A stretch of DNA of 64,000 nt. Origin: Amaranthus tricolor. Lineage: Eukaryota > Streptophyta > Magnoliopsida > Caryophyllales > Amaranthaceae. How positions within the stretch are numbered: position 1 is the stretch's first letter; each line of letters starts with the position of its first letter. The notes beneath the pieces are model-generated. The model ran no database searches and was not told where the DNA came from. It saw nothing but the letters and a program-made list of their open reading frames with translations. The position numbers and the translations under genes are program-made. Positions 11,485 through 24,002 of the stretch are shown one piece after another. The DNA is taken from positions 22,210,787 through 22,274,786 of the forward strand of contig NC_080061.1 in the NCBI RefSeq assembly GCF_026212465.1. Reading direction: 5' to 3'.

Positions 11485-11653
11485 ATGGCTCAAACTTGGT
11501 TTGTTTCGCTAGAAACCAAGCACACAACACTATTTGCGATAAATTATTGTCTAGAAATGGTTAGAATAAAAAAAATAGTCATATGCTTGAAATTACATTC
11601 TAAGTTGCATTTTAAAAAAATTTTTTAGATTTTTTATCACTTTCTCGAATAAA
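11485..11653 (+). repeat. Chimeric B/D monomer of the 14-mer
   Basis: It is reached through a B-type linker with CTTTCCCGCAGAAAATGG. The body is D-like (AAACCAAGCACAC, TTGTCTAGAAATGG, ATTCTAAG), so it restores the D-to-E order and is the right joint of the inserted block. It has a modified dyad GTTTCGCTAGAAAC and lost the usual hairpin G. Confidence 0.8.
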
Positions 11654-12478
11654 GTGGTTCAAACTTGATTTTTTTGGCAACAAACAAGGCGCACAACACT
11701 ATTTGGTATATATTATTGTGTTGAAATGGTTAGAATCGAAAACAACAGTCATATTCTTGAAATTACGTTTAAGTTGCTTTTTTCAAGTTTTTTAAAGATT
11801 TTTTAGCACTTTCTCGCATAAAGTCGTTCAAACTTGGTTTGTTTTGCACGAAAAATGGCACCCAACACTATTTAGTTTATATTATTATGTTGAAATGGTT
11901 AGACTCGAAAATAATAGTCATGTACTTGAAATTACGTGCTAAGTTGCCTTTTAATGTTTTTAATTTTTATTTTGGCACTTTCCCACAGAAAGTGGCTCAA
12001 ACATGGTTTGTTTCGCAGGATACTCGGCACACGATACTATTTGGTATAAATTATTGTGTTGAAATTGTTGGAATCGAAAAAAGTAGTCATATGTTTGAAA
12101 TTACGTGCTAAGTTACTTTTTAAAATATTTTTTATTTTTTTTAGAACTTTCTCGCATAAAGTAGTTCAAACTTTGTTTTTTCCCAACAAACAAGGCACAG
12201 AACAATATTTGGTATATATTATTGTGTTGAAATGGTTAGAATCGAACACAATAGTCATGTACTTGAAATTACATGCTAAGTTGCGTTTTTAATTTTTTTA
12301 TATTTTTTTTAGGCAATTTCACGCATAAAATGATTCAAACATGATTTGTTTCGCACGAAACGTAGCACACAACACTATTTGGTATAAATTATTGTGTTGA
12401 AATGGTTAGAACCAAAAACAATAGTCATATGCTTGAAATTACGTGCTAAGTTGCTTTTTAGGCACTTTCTTGCATAAA

Positions 12479-12632
12479 GTGGTTTAAATTTGGTTTGTTT
12501 GGCAACACTATTTGGTACATTTTATTGTGTTAAAATGGTTAGAATGGAAAACATTACTCATATGTTTGAATTTACGTGCTAAGTTGCTTTTTTCAAGTTT
12601 TTGTTAGATTTTTTAGCACTTTCTCGTATAAA
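12479..12632 (+). repeat. Terminal J'' monomer of the 14-mer with shortened linker
   Basis: The linker between I and J is cut to GCTTTTTAGGCAC, losing about 20-35 bases of T-rich sequence compared with the 10-mer. The I-end to J-end spacing falls to 133 bp. This state is the same in all nine copies and so predates the amplification. Confidence 0.82.
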
Positions 12633-14906
12633 GTTGTTCAAACTTGATTTGTTTTGCATGAAACATGGCACCAAATACTTTTTAGTTTATATTATTGTGT
12701 TGAAATGGTTTGACCCGAAAACAATAGTCATGTACTTGAAATTACGTGCTAAGTTGCGTTTTTAATTTTTTTTTTATAGTTTTTGGCACTTTCCCGCAGA
12801 AAGTGGCTGAAACTTTGTTCGTTTCGCACGAAACTCGACGCACAACACTATTTGGTATAAATTATTGTGATGCAATGGTTGGAATCGAAAACAATAGTCA
12901 TACGCTTGAAATTACGTGTTAAAGTTCGTTTTAAATATTGTTTTTGGCAACAAACAAGGCACACAATACTATTTGATATATATTATTATGTTGAAATGGT
13001 TAGAATCGCAAACAATAGTCACGTACTTGAAATTACGTGTTAAGTTGCGTTTTTAATGTTTTAAATATTATTTTGGCAATATCTCGCATAAAATTATTCA
13101 AACTTGGTTTGTTTCGCACGATACCAAGCACACAACACTATTTGCTATAAATTATTGTGTAGAAATGGTTAGAATCGCAAACAATAGTCATGTACTTGAA
13201 ATTACGTGTTAAGTTGTGTTTTTAATGTTTTTTTTTATAGATTTTGGCACTTTCCCGCAGAAAGTGGGTGAAACTTTGTTCGTTTCGCACGAAACTCGAC
13301 CCACAACACTATTTGGTATAAATTATTGTGTTGAAATGGTTGGAATCAAAAACAATAGTCATATGCTTGAAATTACGTGCTAAGTTGCTTTATAAATTTT
13401 TTTTTGGTTTTTTAGCACTTTTTTGCATAAAGTGGTTTAAATTTGGTTTGTTTTGCAACACTATTTGGTACATACTATTGTGTTAAAATTGTTAGAATGG
13501 AAAACATTACTCATATGTTTGAATTTACATGCTAAGTTGCTTTTTTCATGTTTTTGTTAGATTTTTTAGCACTTTCTCGTATAAAGTTTTTCAAACTTGA
13601 TTTGTTTTGCACGAAACATGGCACCAAATACTATTTAGTTTATATTATTTTGTTGAAATGGTTTGACCCGAAAACAATAGTCGTGTACTTGAAATTACGT
13701 ACTAAGTTGCGTTTTTAATGTTTTTTTTTTTATAGTTTTTGGCACTTTCCCGCAGAAAATGGCTCAAACTTGGTTTGTTTCGCTAGAAACCAAGCACACA
13801 ACACTATTTGCGATAAATTATTGTCTAGAAATGGTTAGAATAAAAAAAATAGTCATATGCTTGAAATTACATTCTAAGTTGCATTTTAAAAAAATTTTTT
13901 AGATTTTTTATCACTTTCTCGAATAAAGTGGTTCAAACTTGATTTTTTTGGCAACAAACAAGGCGCACAACACTATTTGGTATATATTATTGTGTTGAAA
14001 TGGTTAGAATCGAAAACAACAGTCATATTCTTGAAATTACGTTTAAGTTGCTTTTTTCAAGTTTTTTAAAGATTTTTTAGCACTTTCTCGCATAAAGTCG
14101 TTCAAACTTGGTTTGTTTTGCACGAAAAATGGCACCCAACACTATTTAGTTTATATTATTATGTTGAAATGGTTAGACTCGAAAATAATAGTCATGTACT
14201 TGAAATTACGTGCTAAGTTGCCTTTTAATGTTTTTAATTTTTATTTTGGCACTTTCCCACAGAAAGTGGCTCAAACATGGTTTGTTTCGCAGGATACTCG
14301 GCACACGATACTATTTGGTATAAATTATTGTGTTGAAATTGTTGGAATCGAAAAAAGTAGTCATATGTTTGAAATTACGTGCTAAGTTACTTTTTAAAAT
14401 ATTTTTTATTTTTTTTAGAACTTTCTCGCATAAAGTAGTTCAAACTTTGTTTTTTCCCAACAAACAAGGCACAGAACAATATTTGGTATATATTATTGTG
14501 TTGAAATGGTTAGAATCGAACACAATAGTCATGTACTTGAAATTACATGCTAAGTTGCGTTTTTAATTTTTTTATATTTTTTTTAGGCAATTTCACGCAT
14601 AAAATGATTCAAACATGATTTGTTTCGCACGAAACGTAGCACACAACACTATTTGGTATAAATTATTGTGTTGAAATGGTTAGAACCAAAAACAATAGTC
14701 ATATGCTTGAAATTACGTGCTAAGTTGCTTTTTAGGCACTTTCTTGCATAAAGTGGTTTAAATTTGGTTTGTTTGGCAACACTATTTGGTACATTTTATT
14801 GTGTTAAAATGGTTAGAATGGAAAACATTACTCATATGTTTGAATTTACGTGCTAAGTTGCTTTTTTCAAGTTTTTGTTAGATTTTTTAGCACTTTCTCG
14901 TATAAA
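12633..14906 (+). repeat. 14-mer HOR copy 3 (marker type B)
   Basis: This 2274-bp copy has ACGTTTAAG near 14,040 and the short A run, as copy 2 does, but CTTTTTAG near 12,679. A private TGTGATGCAATGG is present near 12,867. Confidence 0.94.
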
Positions 14907-17180
14907 GTTGTTCAAACTTGATTTGTTTTGCATGAAACATGGCACCAAATACTTTTTAGTTTATATTATTGTGTTGAAATGGTTTGACCCGAAAACAATA
15001 GTCATGTACTTGAAATTACGTGCTAAGTTGCGTTTTTAATTTTTTTTTTATAGTTTTTGGCACTTTCCCGCAGAAAGTGGCTGAAACTTTGTTCGTTTCG
15101 CACGAAACTCGACGCACAACACTATTTGGTATAAATTATTGTGTTGCAATGGTTGGAATCGAAAACAATAGTCATACGCTTGAAATTACGTGTTAAAGTT
15201 CGTTTTAAATATTGTTTTTGGCAACAAACAAGGCACACAATACTATTTGATATATATTATTATGTTGAAATGGTTAGAATCGCAAACAATAGTCACGTAC
15301 TTGAAATTACGTGTTAAGTTGCGTTTTTAATGTTTTAAATATTATTTTGGCAATATCTCGCATAAAATTATTCAAACTTGGTTTGTTTCGCACGATACCA
15401 AGCACACAACACTATTTGCTATAAATTATTGTGTAGAAATGGTTAGAATCGCAAACAATAGTCATGTACTTGAAATTACGTGTTAAGTTGTGTTTTTAAT
15501 GTTTTTTTTATAGATTTTGGCACTTTCCCGCAGAAAGTGGGTGAAACTTTGTTCGTTTCGCACGAAACTCGACCCACAACACTATTTGGTATAAATTATT
15601 GTGTTGAAATGGTTGGAATCAAAAACAATAGTCATATGCTTGAAATTACGTGCTAAGTTGCTTTATAAATTTTTTTTTGGTTTTTTAGCACTTTTTTGCA
15701 TAAAGTGGTTTAAATTTGGTTTGTTTTGCAACACTATTTGGTACATACTATTGTGTTAAAATTGTTAGAATGGAAAACATTACTCATATGTTTGAATTTA
15801 CATGCTAAGTTGCTTTTTTCATGTTTTTGTTAGATTTTTTAGCACTTTCTCGTTTAAAGTTTTTCAAACTTGATTTGTTTTGCACGAAACATGGCACCAA
15901 ATACTATTTAGTTTATATTATTTTGTTGAAATGGTTTGACCCGAAAACAATAGTCGTGTACTTGAAATTACGTACTAAGTTGCGTTTTTAATGTTTTTTT
16001 TTTATAGTTTTTGGCACTTTCCCGCAGAAAATGGCTCAAACTTGGTTTGTTTCGCTAGAAACCAAGCACACAACACTATTTGCGATAAATTATTGTCTAG
16101 AAATGGTTAGAATAAAAAAAAATAGTCATATGCTTGAAATTACATTCTAAGTTGCATTTTAAAAAAATTTTTTAGATTTTTTATCACTTTCTCGAATAAA
16201 GTGGTTCAAACTTGATTTTTTTGGCAACAAACAAGGGGCACAACACTATTTGGTATATATTATTGTGTTGAAATGGTTAGAATCGAAAACAACAGTCATA
16301 TTCTTGAAATTACGTGCTAAGTTGCTTTTTTCAAGTTTTTTAAAGATTTTTTAGCACTTTCTCGCATAAAGTCGTTCAAACTTGGTTTGTTTTGCACGAA
16401 AAATGGCACCCAACACTATTTAGTTTATATTATTATGTTGAAATGGTTAGACTCGAAAATAATAGTCATGTACTTGAAATTACGTGCTAAGTTGCCTTTT
16501 AATGTTTTTAATTTTTATTTTGGCACTTTCCCACAGAAAGTGGCTCAAACATGGTTTGTTTCGCAGGATACTCGGCACACGATACTATTTGGTATAAATT
16601 ATTGTGTTGAAATTGTTGGAATCGAAAAAAGTAGTCATATGTTTGAAATTACGTGCTAAGTTACTTTTTAAAATATTTTTTATTTTTTTTAGAACTTTCT
16701 CGCATAAAGTAGTTCAAACTTTGTTTTTTCCCAACAAACAAGGCACAGAACAATATTTGGTATATATTATTGTGTTGAAATGGTTAGAATCGAACACAAT
16801 AGTCATGTACTTGAAATTACATGCTAAGTTGCGTTTTTAATTTTTTTATATTTTTTTTAGGCAATTTCACGCATAAAATGATTCAAACATGATTTGTTTC
16901 GCACGAAACGTAGCACACAACACTATTTGGTATAAATTATTGTGTTGAAATGGTTAGAACCAAAAACAATAGTCATATGCTTGAAATTACGTGCTAAGTT
17001 GCTTTTTAGGCACTTTCTTGCATAAAGTGGTTTAAATTTGGTTTGTTTGGCAACACTATTTGGTACATTTTATTGTGTTAAAATGGTTAGAATGGAAAAC
17101 ATTACTCATATGTTTGAATTTACGTGCTAAGTTGCTTTTTTCAAGTTTTTGTTAGATTTTTTAGCACTTTCTCGTATAAA
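14907..17180 (+). repeat. 14-mer HOR copy 4 (marker type C)
   Basis: This 2274-bp copy has the C-type marker AAGGGGCAC (G at about 16,237), a nine-A run and ACGTGCTAAG. A private CTCGTTTAAAG is present near 15,850. Confidence 0.94.
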
Positions 17181-19454
17181 GTTGTTCAAACTTGATTTGT
17201 TTTGCATGAAACATGGCACCAAATACTTTTTAGTTTATATTATTGTGTTGAAATGGTTTGACCCGAAAACAATAGTCATGTACTTGAAATTACGTGCTAA
17301 GTTGCGTTTTTAATTTTTTTTTTATAGTTTTTGGCACTTTCCCGCAGAAAGTGGCTGAAACTTTGTTCGTTTCGCACGAAACTCGACGCACAACACTATT
17401 TGGTATAAATTATTGTGTTGCAATGGTTGGAATCGAAAACAATAGTCATACGCTTGAAATTACGTGTTAAAGTTCGTTTTAAATATTGTTTTTGGCAACA
17501 AACAAGGCACACAATACTATTTGATATATATTATTATGTTGAAATGGTTAGAATCGCAAACAATAGTCACGTACTTGAAATTACGTGTTAAGTTGCGTTT
17601 TTAATGTTTTAAATATTATTTTGGCAATATCTCGCATAAAATTATTCAAACTTGGTTTGTTTCGCACGATACCAAGCACACAACACTATTTGCTATAAAT
17701 TATTGTGTAGAAATGGTTAGAATCGCAAACAATAGTCATGTACTTGAAATTACGTGTTAAGTTGTGTTTTTAATGTTTTTTTTATAGATTTTGGCACTTT
17801 CCCGCAGAAAGTGGGTGAAACTTTGTTCGTTTCGCACGAAACTCGACCCACAACACTATTTGGTATAAATTATTGTGTTGAAATGGTTGGAATCAAAAAC
17901 AATAGTCATATGCTTGAAATTACGTGCTAAGTTGCTTTATAAATTTTTTTTTGGTTTTTTAGCACTTTTTTGCATAAAGTGGTTTAAATTTGGTTTGTTT
18001 TGCAACACTATTTGGTACATACTATTGTGTTAAAATTGTTAGAATGGAAAACATTACTCATATGTTTGAATTTACATGCTAAGTTGCTTTTTTCATGTTT
18101 TTGTTAGATTTTTTAGCACTTTCTCGTATAAAGTTTTTCAAACTTGATTTGTTTTGCACGAAACATGGCACCAAATACTATTTAGTTTATATTATTTTGT
18201 TGAAATGGTTTGACCCGAAAACAATAGTCGTGTACTTGAAATTACGTACTAAGTTGCGTTTTTAATGTTTTTTTTTTATAGTTTTTGGCACTTTCCCGCA
18301 GAAAATGGCTCAAACTTGGTTTGTTTCGCTAGAAACCAAGCACACAACACTATTTGCGATAAATTATTGTCTAGAAATGGTTAGAATAAAAAAAAATAGT
18401 CATATGCTTGAAATTACATTCTAAGTTGCATTTTAAAAAAATTTTTTAGATTTTTTATCACTTTCTCGAATAAAGTGGTTCAAACTTGATTTTTTTGGCA
18501 ACAAACAAGGGGCACAACACTATTTGGTATATATTATTGTGTTGAAATGGTTAGAATCGAAAACAACAGTCATATTCTTGAAATTACGTGCTAAGTTGCT
18601 TTTTTCAAGTTTTTTAAAGATTTTTTAGCACTTTCTCGCATAAAGTCGTTCAAACTTGGTTTGTTTTGCACGAAAAATGGCACCCAACACTATTTAGTTT
18701 ATATTATTATGTTGAAATGGTTAGACTCGAAAATAATAGTCATGTACTTGAAATTACGTGCTAAGTTGCCTTTTAATGTTTTTAATTTTTATTTTGGCAC
18801 TTTCCCACAGAAAGTGGCTCAAACATGGTTTGTTTCGCAGGATACTCGGCACACGATACTATTTGGTATAAATTATTGTGTTGAAATTGTTGGAATCGAA
18901 AAAAGTAGTCATATGTTTGAAATTACGTGCTAAGTTACTTTTTAAAATATTTTTTATTTTTTTTAGAACTTTCTCGCATAAAGTAGTTCAAACTTTGTTT
19001 TTTCCCAACAAACAAGGCACAGAACAATATTTGGTATATATTATTGTGTTGAAATGGTTAGAATCGAACACAATAGTCATGTACTTGAAATTACATGCTA
19101 AGTTGCGTTTTTAATTTTTTTATATTTTTTTTAGGCAATTTCACGCATAAAATGATTCAAACATGATTTGTTTCGCACGAAACGTAGCACACAACACTAT
19201 TTGGTATAAATTATTGTGTTGAAATGGTTAGAACCAAAAACAATAGTCATATGCTTGAAATTACGTGCTAAGTTGCTTTTTAGGCACTTTCTTGCATAAA
19301 GTGGTTTAAATTTGGTTTGTTTGGCAACACTATTTGGTACATTTTATTGTGTTAAAATGGTTAGAATGGAAAACATTACTCATATGTTTGAATTTACGTG
19401 CTAAGTTGCTTTTTTCAAGTTTTTGTTAGATTTTTTAGCACTTTCTCGTATAAA
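17181..19454 (+). repeat. 14-mer HOR copy 5 (marker type C)
   Basis: This 2274-bp copy has AAGGGGCAC (G at about 18,511) and is almost identical to copy 4 apart from the private change noted there. Confidence 0.94.
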
Positions 19455-21727
19455 GTTGTTCAAACTTGATTTGTTTTGCATGAAACATGGCACCAAATAC
19501 TTTTTAGTTTATATTATTGTGTTGAAATGGTTTGACCCGAAAACAATAGTCATGTACTTGAAATTACGTGCTAAGTTGCGTTTTTAATTTTTTTTTTATA
19601 GTTTTTGGCACTTTCCCGCAGAAAGTGGCTGAAACTTTGTTCGTTTCGCACGAAACTCGACGCACAACACTATTTGGTATAAATTATTGTGTTGCAATGG
19701 TTGGAATCGAAAACAATAGTCATACGCTTGAAATTACGTGTTAAAGTTCGTTTTAAATATTGTTTTTGGCAACAAACAAGGCACACAATACTATTTGATA
19801 TATATTATTATGTTGAAATGGTTAGAATCGCAAACAATAGTCACGTACTTGAAATTACGTGTTAAGTTGCGTTTTTAATGTTTTAAATATTATTTTGGCA
19901 ATATCTCGCATAAAATTATTCAAACTTGGTTTGTTTCGCACGATACCAAGCACACAACACTATTTGCTATAAATTATTGTGTAGAAATGGTTAGAATCGC
20001 AAACAATAGTCATGTACTTGAAATTACGTGTTAAGTTGTGTTTTTAATGTTTTTTTTATAGATTTTGGCACTTTCCCGCAGAAAGTGGGTGAAACTTTGT
20101 TCGTTTCGCACGAAACTCGACCCACAACACTATTTGGTATAAATTATTGTGTTGAAATGGTTGGAATCAAAAACAATAGTCATATGCTTGAAATTACGTG
20201 CTAAGTTGCTTTATAAATTTTTTTTTGGTTTTTTAGCACTTTTTTGCATAAAGTGGTTTAAATTTGGTTTGTTTTGCAACACTATTTGGTACATACTATT
20301 GTGTTAAAATTGTTAGAATGGAAAACATTACTCATATGTTTGAATTTACATGCTAAGTTGCTTTTTTCATGTTTTTGTTAGATTTTTTAGCACTTTCTCG
20401 TATAAAGTTTTTCAAACTTGATTTGTTTTGCACGAAACATGGCACCAAATACTATTTAGTTTATATTATTTTGTTGAAATGGTTTGACCCGAAAACAATA
20501 GTCGTGTACTTGAAATTACGTACTAAGTTGCGTTTTTAATGTTTTTTTTTTTATAGTTTTTGGCACTTTCCCGCAGAAAATGGCTCAAACTTGGTTTGTT
20601 TCGCTAGAAACCAAGCACACAACACTATTTGCGATAAATTATTGTCTAGAAATGGTTAGAATAAAAAAAATAGTCATATGCTTGAAATTACATTCTAAGT
20701 TGCATTTTAAAAAAATTTTTTAGATTTTTTATCACTTTCTCGAATAAAGTGGTTCAAACTTGATTTTTTTGGCAACAAACAAGGCGCACAACACTATTTG
20801 GTATATATTATTGTGTTGAAATGGTTAGAATCGAAAACAACAGTCATATTCTTGAAATTACGTTTAAGTTGCTTTTTTCAAGTTTTTTAAAGATTTTTTA
20901 GCACTTTCTCGCATAAAGTCGTTCAAACTTGGTTTGTTTTGCACGAAAAATGGCACCCAACACTATTTAGTTTATATTATTATGTTGAAATGGTTAGACT
21001 CGAAAATAATAGTCATGTACTTGAAATTACGTGCTAAGTTGCCTTTTAATGTTTTTAATTTTTATTTTGGCACTTTCCCACAGAAAGTGGCTCAAACATG
21101 GTTTGTTTCGCAGGATACTCGGCACACGATACTATTTGGTATAAATTATTGTGTTGAAATTGTTGGAATCGAAAAAAGTAGTCATATGTTTGAAATTACG
21201 TGCTAAGTTACTTTTTAAAATATTTTTTATTTTTTTTAGAACTTTCTCGCATAAAGTAGTTCAAACTTTGTTTTTTCCCAACAAACAAGGCACAGAACAA
21301 TATTTGGTATATATTATTGTGTTGAAATGGTTAGAATCGAACACAATAGTCATGTACTTGAAATTACATGCTAAGTTGCGTTTTTAATTTTTTTATATTT
21401 TTTTTAGGCAATTTCACGCATAAAATGATTCAAACATGATTTGTTTCGCACGAAACGTAGCACACAACACTATTTGGTATAAATTATTGTGTTGAAATGG
21501 TTAGAACCAAAAACAATAGTCATATGCTTGAAATTACGTGCTAAGTTGCTTTTTAGGCACTTTCTTGCATAAAGTGGTTTAAATTTGGTTTGTTTGGCAA
21601 CACTATTTGGTACATTTTATTGTGTTAAAATGGTTAGAATGGAAAACATTACTCATATGTTTGAATTTACGTGCTAAGTTGCTTTTTTCAAGTTTTTGTT
21701 AGATTTTTTAGCACTTTCTCGTATAAA
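19455..21727 (+). repeat. 14-mer HOR copy 6 (marker type B)
   Basis: This 2273-bp copy returns to the B-type markers: ACGTTTAAG near 20,860, the eight-A run and AAGGCGCAC. It is thus separated from the other B copies (2 and 3) by two C copies. Confidence 0.94.
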
Positions 21728-24002
21728 GTTGTTCAAACTTGATTTGTTTTGCATGAAACATGGCACCAAATACTTTTTAGTTTATATTATTGTGTTGAAA
21801 TGGTTTGACCCGAAAACAATAGTCATGTACTTGAAATTACGTGCTAAGTTGCGTTTTTAATTTTTTTTTTATAGTTTTTGGCACTTTCCCGCAGAAAGTG
21901 GCTGAAACTTTGTTCGTTTCGCACGAAACTCGACGCACAACACTATTTGGTATAAATTATTGTGTTGCAATGGTTGGAATCGAAAACAATAGTCATACGC
22001 TTGAAATTACGTGTTAAAGTTCGTTTTAAATATTGTTTTTGGCAACAAACAAGGCACACAATACTATTTGATATATATTATTATGTTGAAATGGTTAGAA
22101 TCGCAAACAATAGTCACGTACTTGAAATTACGTGTTAAGTTGCGTTTTTAATGTTTTAAATATTATTTTGGCAATATCTCGCATAAAATTATTCAAACTT
22201 GGTTTGTTTCGCACGATACCAAGCACACAACACTATTTGCTATAAATTATTGTGTAGAAATGGTTAGAATCGCAAACAATAGTCATGTACTTGAAATTAC
22301 GTGTTAAGTTGTGTTTTTAATGTTTTTTTTATAGATTTTGGCACTTTCCCGCAGAAAGTGGGTGAAACTTTGTTCGTTTCGCACGAAACTCGACCCACAA
22401 CACTATTTGGTATAAATTATTGTGTTGAAATGGTTGGAATCAAAAACAATAGTCATATGCTTGAAATTACGTGCTAAGTTGCTTTATAAATTTTTTTTTG
22501 GTTTTTTAGCACTTTTTTGCATAAAGTGGTTTAAATTTGGTTTGTTTTGCAACACTATTTGGTACATACTATTGTGTTAAAATTGTTAGAATGGAAAACA
22601 TTACTCATATGTTTGAATTTACATGCTAAGTTGCTTTTTTCATGTTTTTGTTAGATTTTTTAGCACTTTCTCGTATAAAGTTTTTCAAACTTGATTTGTT
22701 TTGCACGAAACATGGCACCAAATACTATTTAGTTTATATTATTTTGTTGAAATGGTTTGACCCGAAAACAATAGTCGTGTACTTGAAATTACGTACTAAG
22801 TTGCGTTTTTAATGTTTTTTTTTTTATAGTTTTTGGCACTTTCCCGCAGAAAATGGCTCAAACTTGGTTTGTTTCGCTAGAAACCAAGCACACAACACTA
22901 TTTGCGATAAATTATTGTCTAGAAATGGTTAGAATAAAAAAAAATAGTCATATGCTTGAAATTACATTCTAAGTTGCATTTTAAAAAAATTTTTTAGATT
23001 TTTTATCACTTTCTCGAATAAAGTGGTTCAAACTTGATTTTTTTGGCAACAAACAAGGGGCACAACACTATTTGGTATATATTATTGTGTTGAAATGGTT
23101 AGAATCGAAAACAACAGTCATATTCTTGAAATTACGTGCTAAGTTGCTTTTTTCAAGTTTTTTAAAGATTTTTTAGCACTTTCTCGCATAAAGTCGTTCA
23201 AACTTGGTTTGTTTTGCACGAAAAATGGCACCCAACACTATTTAGTTTATATTATTATGTTGAAATGGTTAGACTCGAAAATAATAGTCATGTACTTGAA
23301 ATTACGTGCTAAGTTGCCTTTTAATGTTTTTAATTTTTATTTTGGCACTTTCCCACAGAAAGTGGCTCAAACATGGTTTGTTTCGCAGGATACTCGGCAC
23401 ACGATACTATTTGGTATAAATTATTGTGTTGAAATTGTTGGAATCGAAAAAAGTAGTCATATGTTTGAAATTACGTGCTAAGTTACTTTTTAAAATATTT
23501 TTTATTTTTTTTAGAACTTTCTCGCATAAAGTAGTTCAAACTTTGTTTTTTCCCAACAAACAAGGCACAGAACAATATTTGGTATATATTATTGTGTTGA
23601 AATGGTTAGAATCGAACACAATAGTCATGTACTTGAAATTACATGCTAAGTTGCGTTTTTAATTTTTTTATATTTTTTTTAGGCAATTTCACGCATAAAA
23701 TGATTCAAACATGATTTGTTTCGCACGAAACGTAGCACACAACACTATTTGGTATAAATTATTGTGTTGAAATGGTTAGAACCAAAAACAATAGTCATAT
23801 GCTTGAAATTACGTGCTAAGTTGCTTTTTAGGCACTTTCTTGCATAAAGTGGTTTAAATTTGGTTTGTTTGGCAACACTATTTGGTACATTTTATTGTGT
23901 TAAAATGGTTAGAATGGAAAACATTACTCATATGTTTGAATTTACGTGCTAAGTTGCTTTTTTCAAGTTTTTGTTAGATTTTTTAGCACTTTCTCGTATA
24001 AA
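21728..24002 (+). repeat. 14-mer HOR copy 7 (marker type C)
   Basis: This 2275-bp copy carries AAGGGGCAC (G at about 23,059). Together with copy 6 it repeats the B-C order seen in copies 3-4. Confidence 0.94.

Larger units (their letters stand above)
10360..12632 (+). repeat. 14-mer HOR copy 2 (marker type B)
   Basis: This 2273-bp copy is the reference unit for the monomer map. It has the B-type marker ACGTTTAAG near 11,766 (GC replaced by T) and an eight-A run near 11,570. It also has a private TGTAGAAATGG near 10,427 and keeps CTATTTAG near 10,406. Confidence 0.94.
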
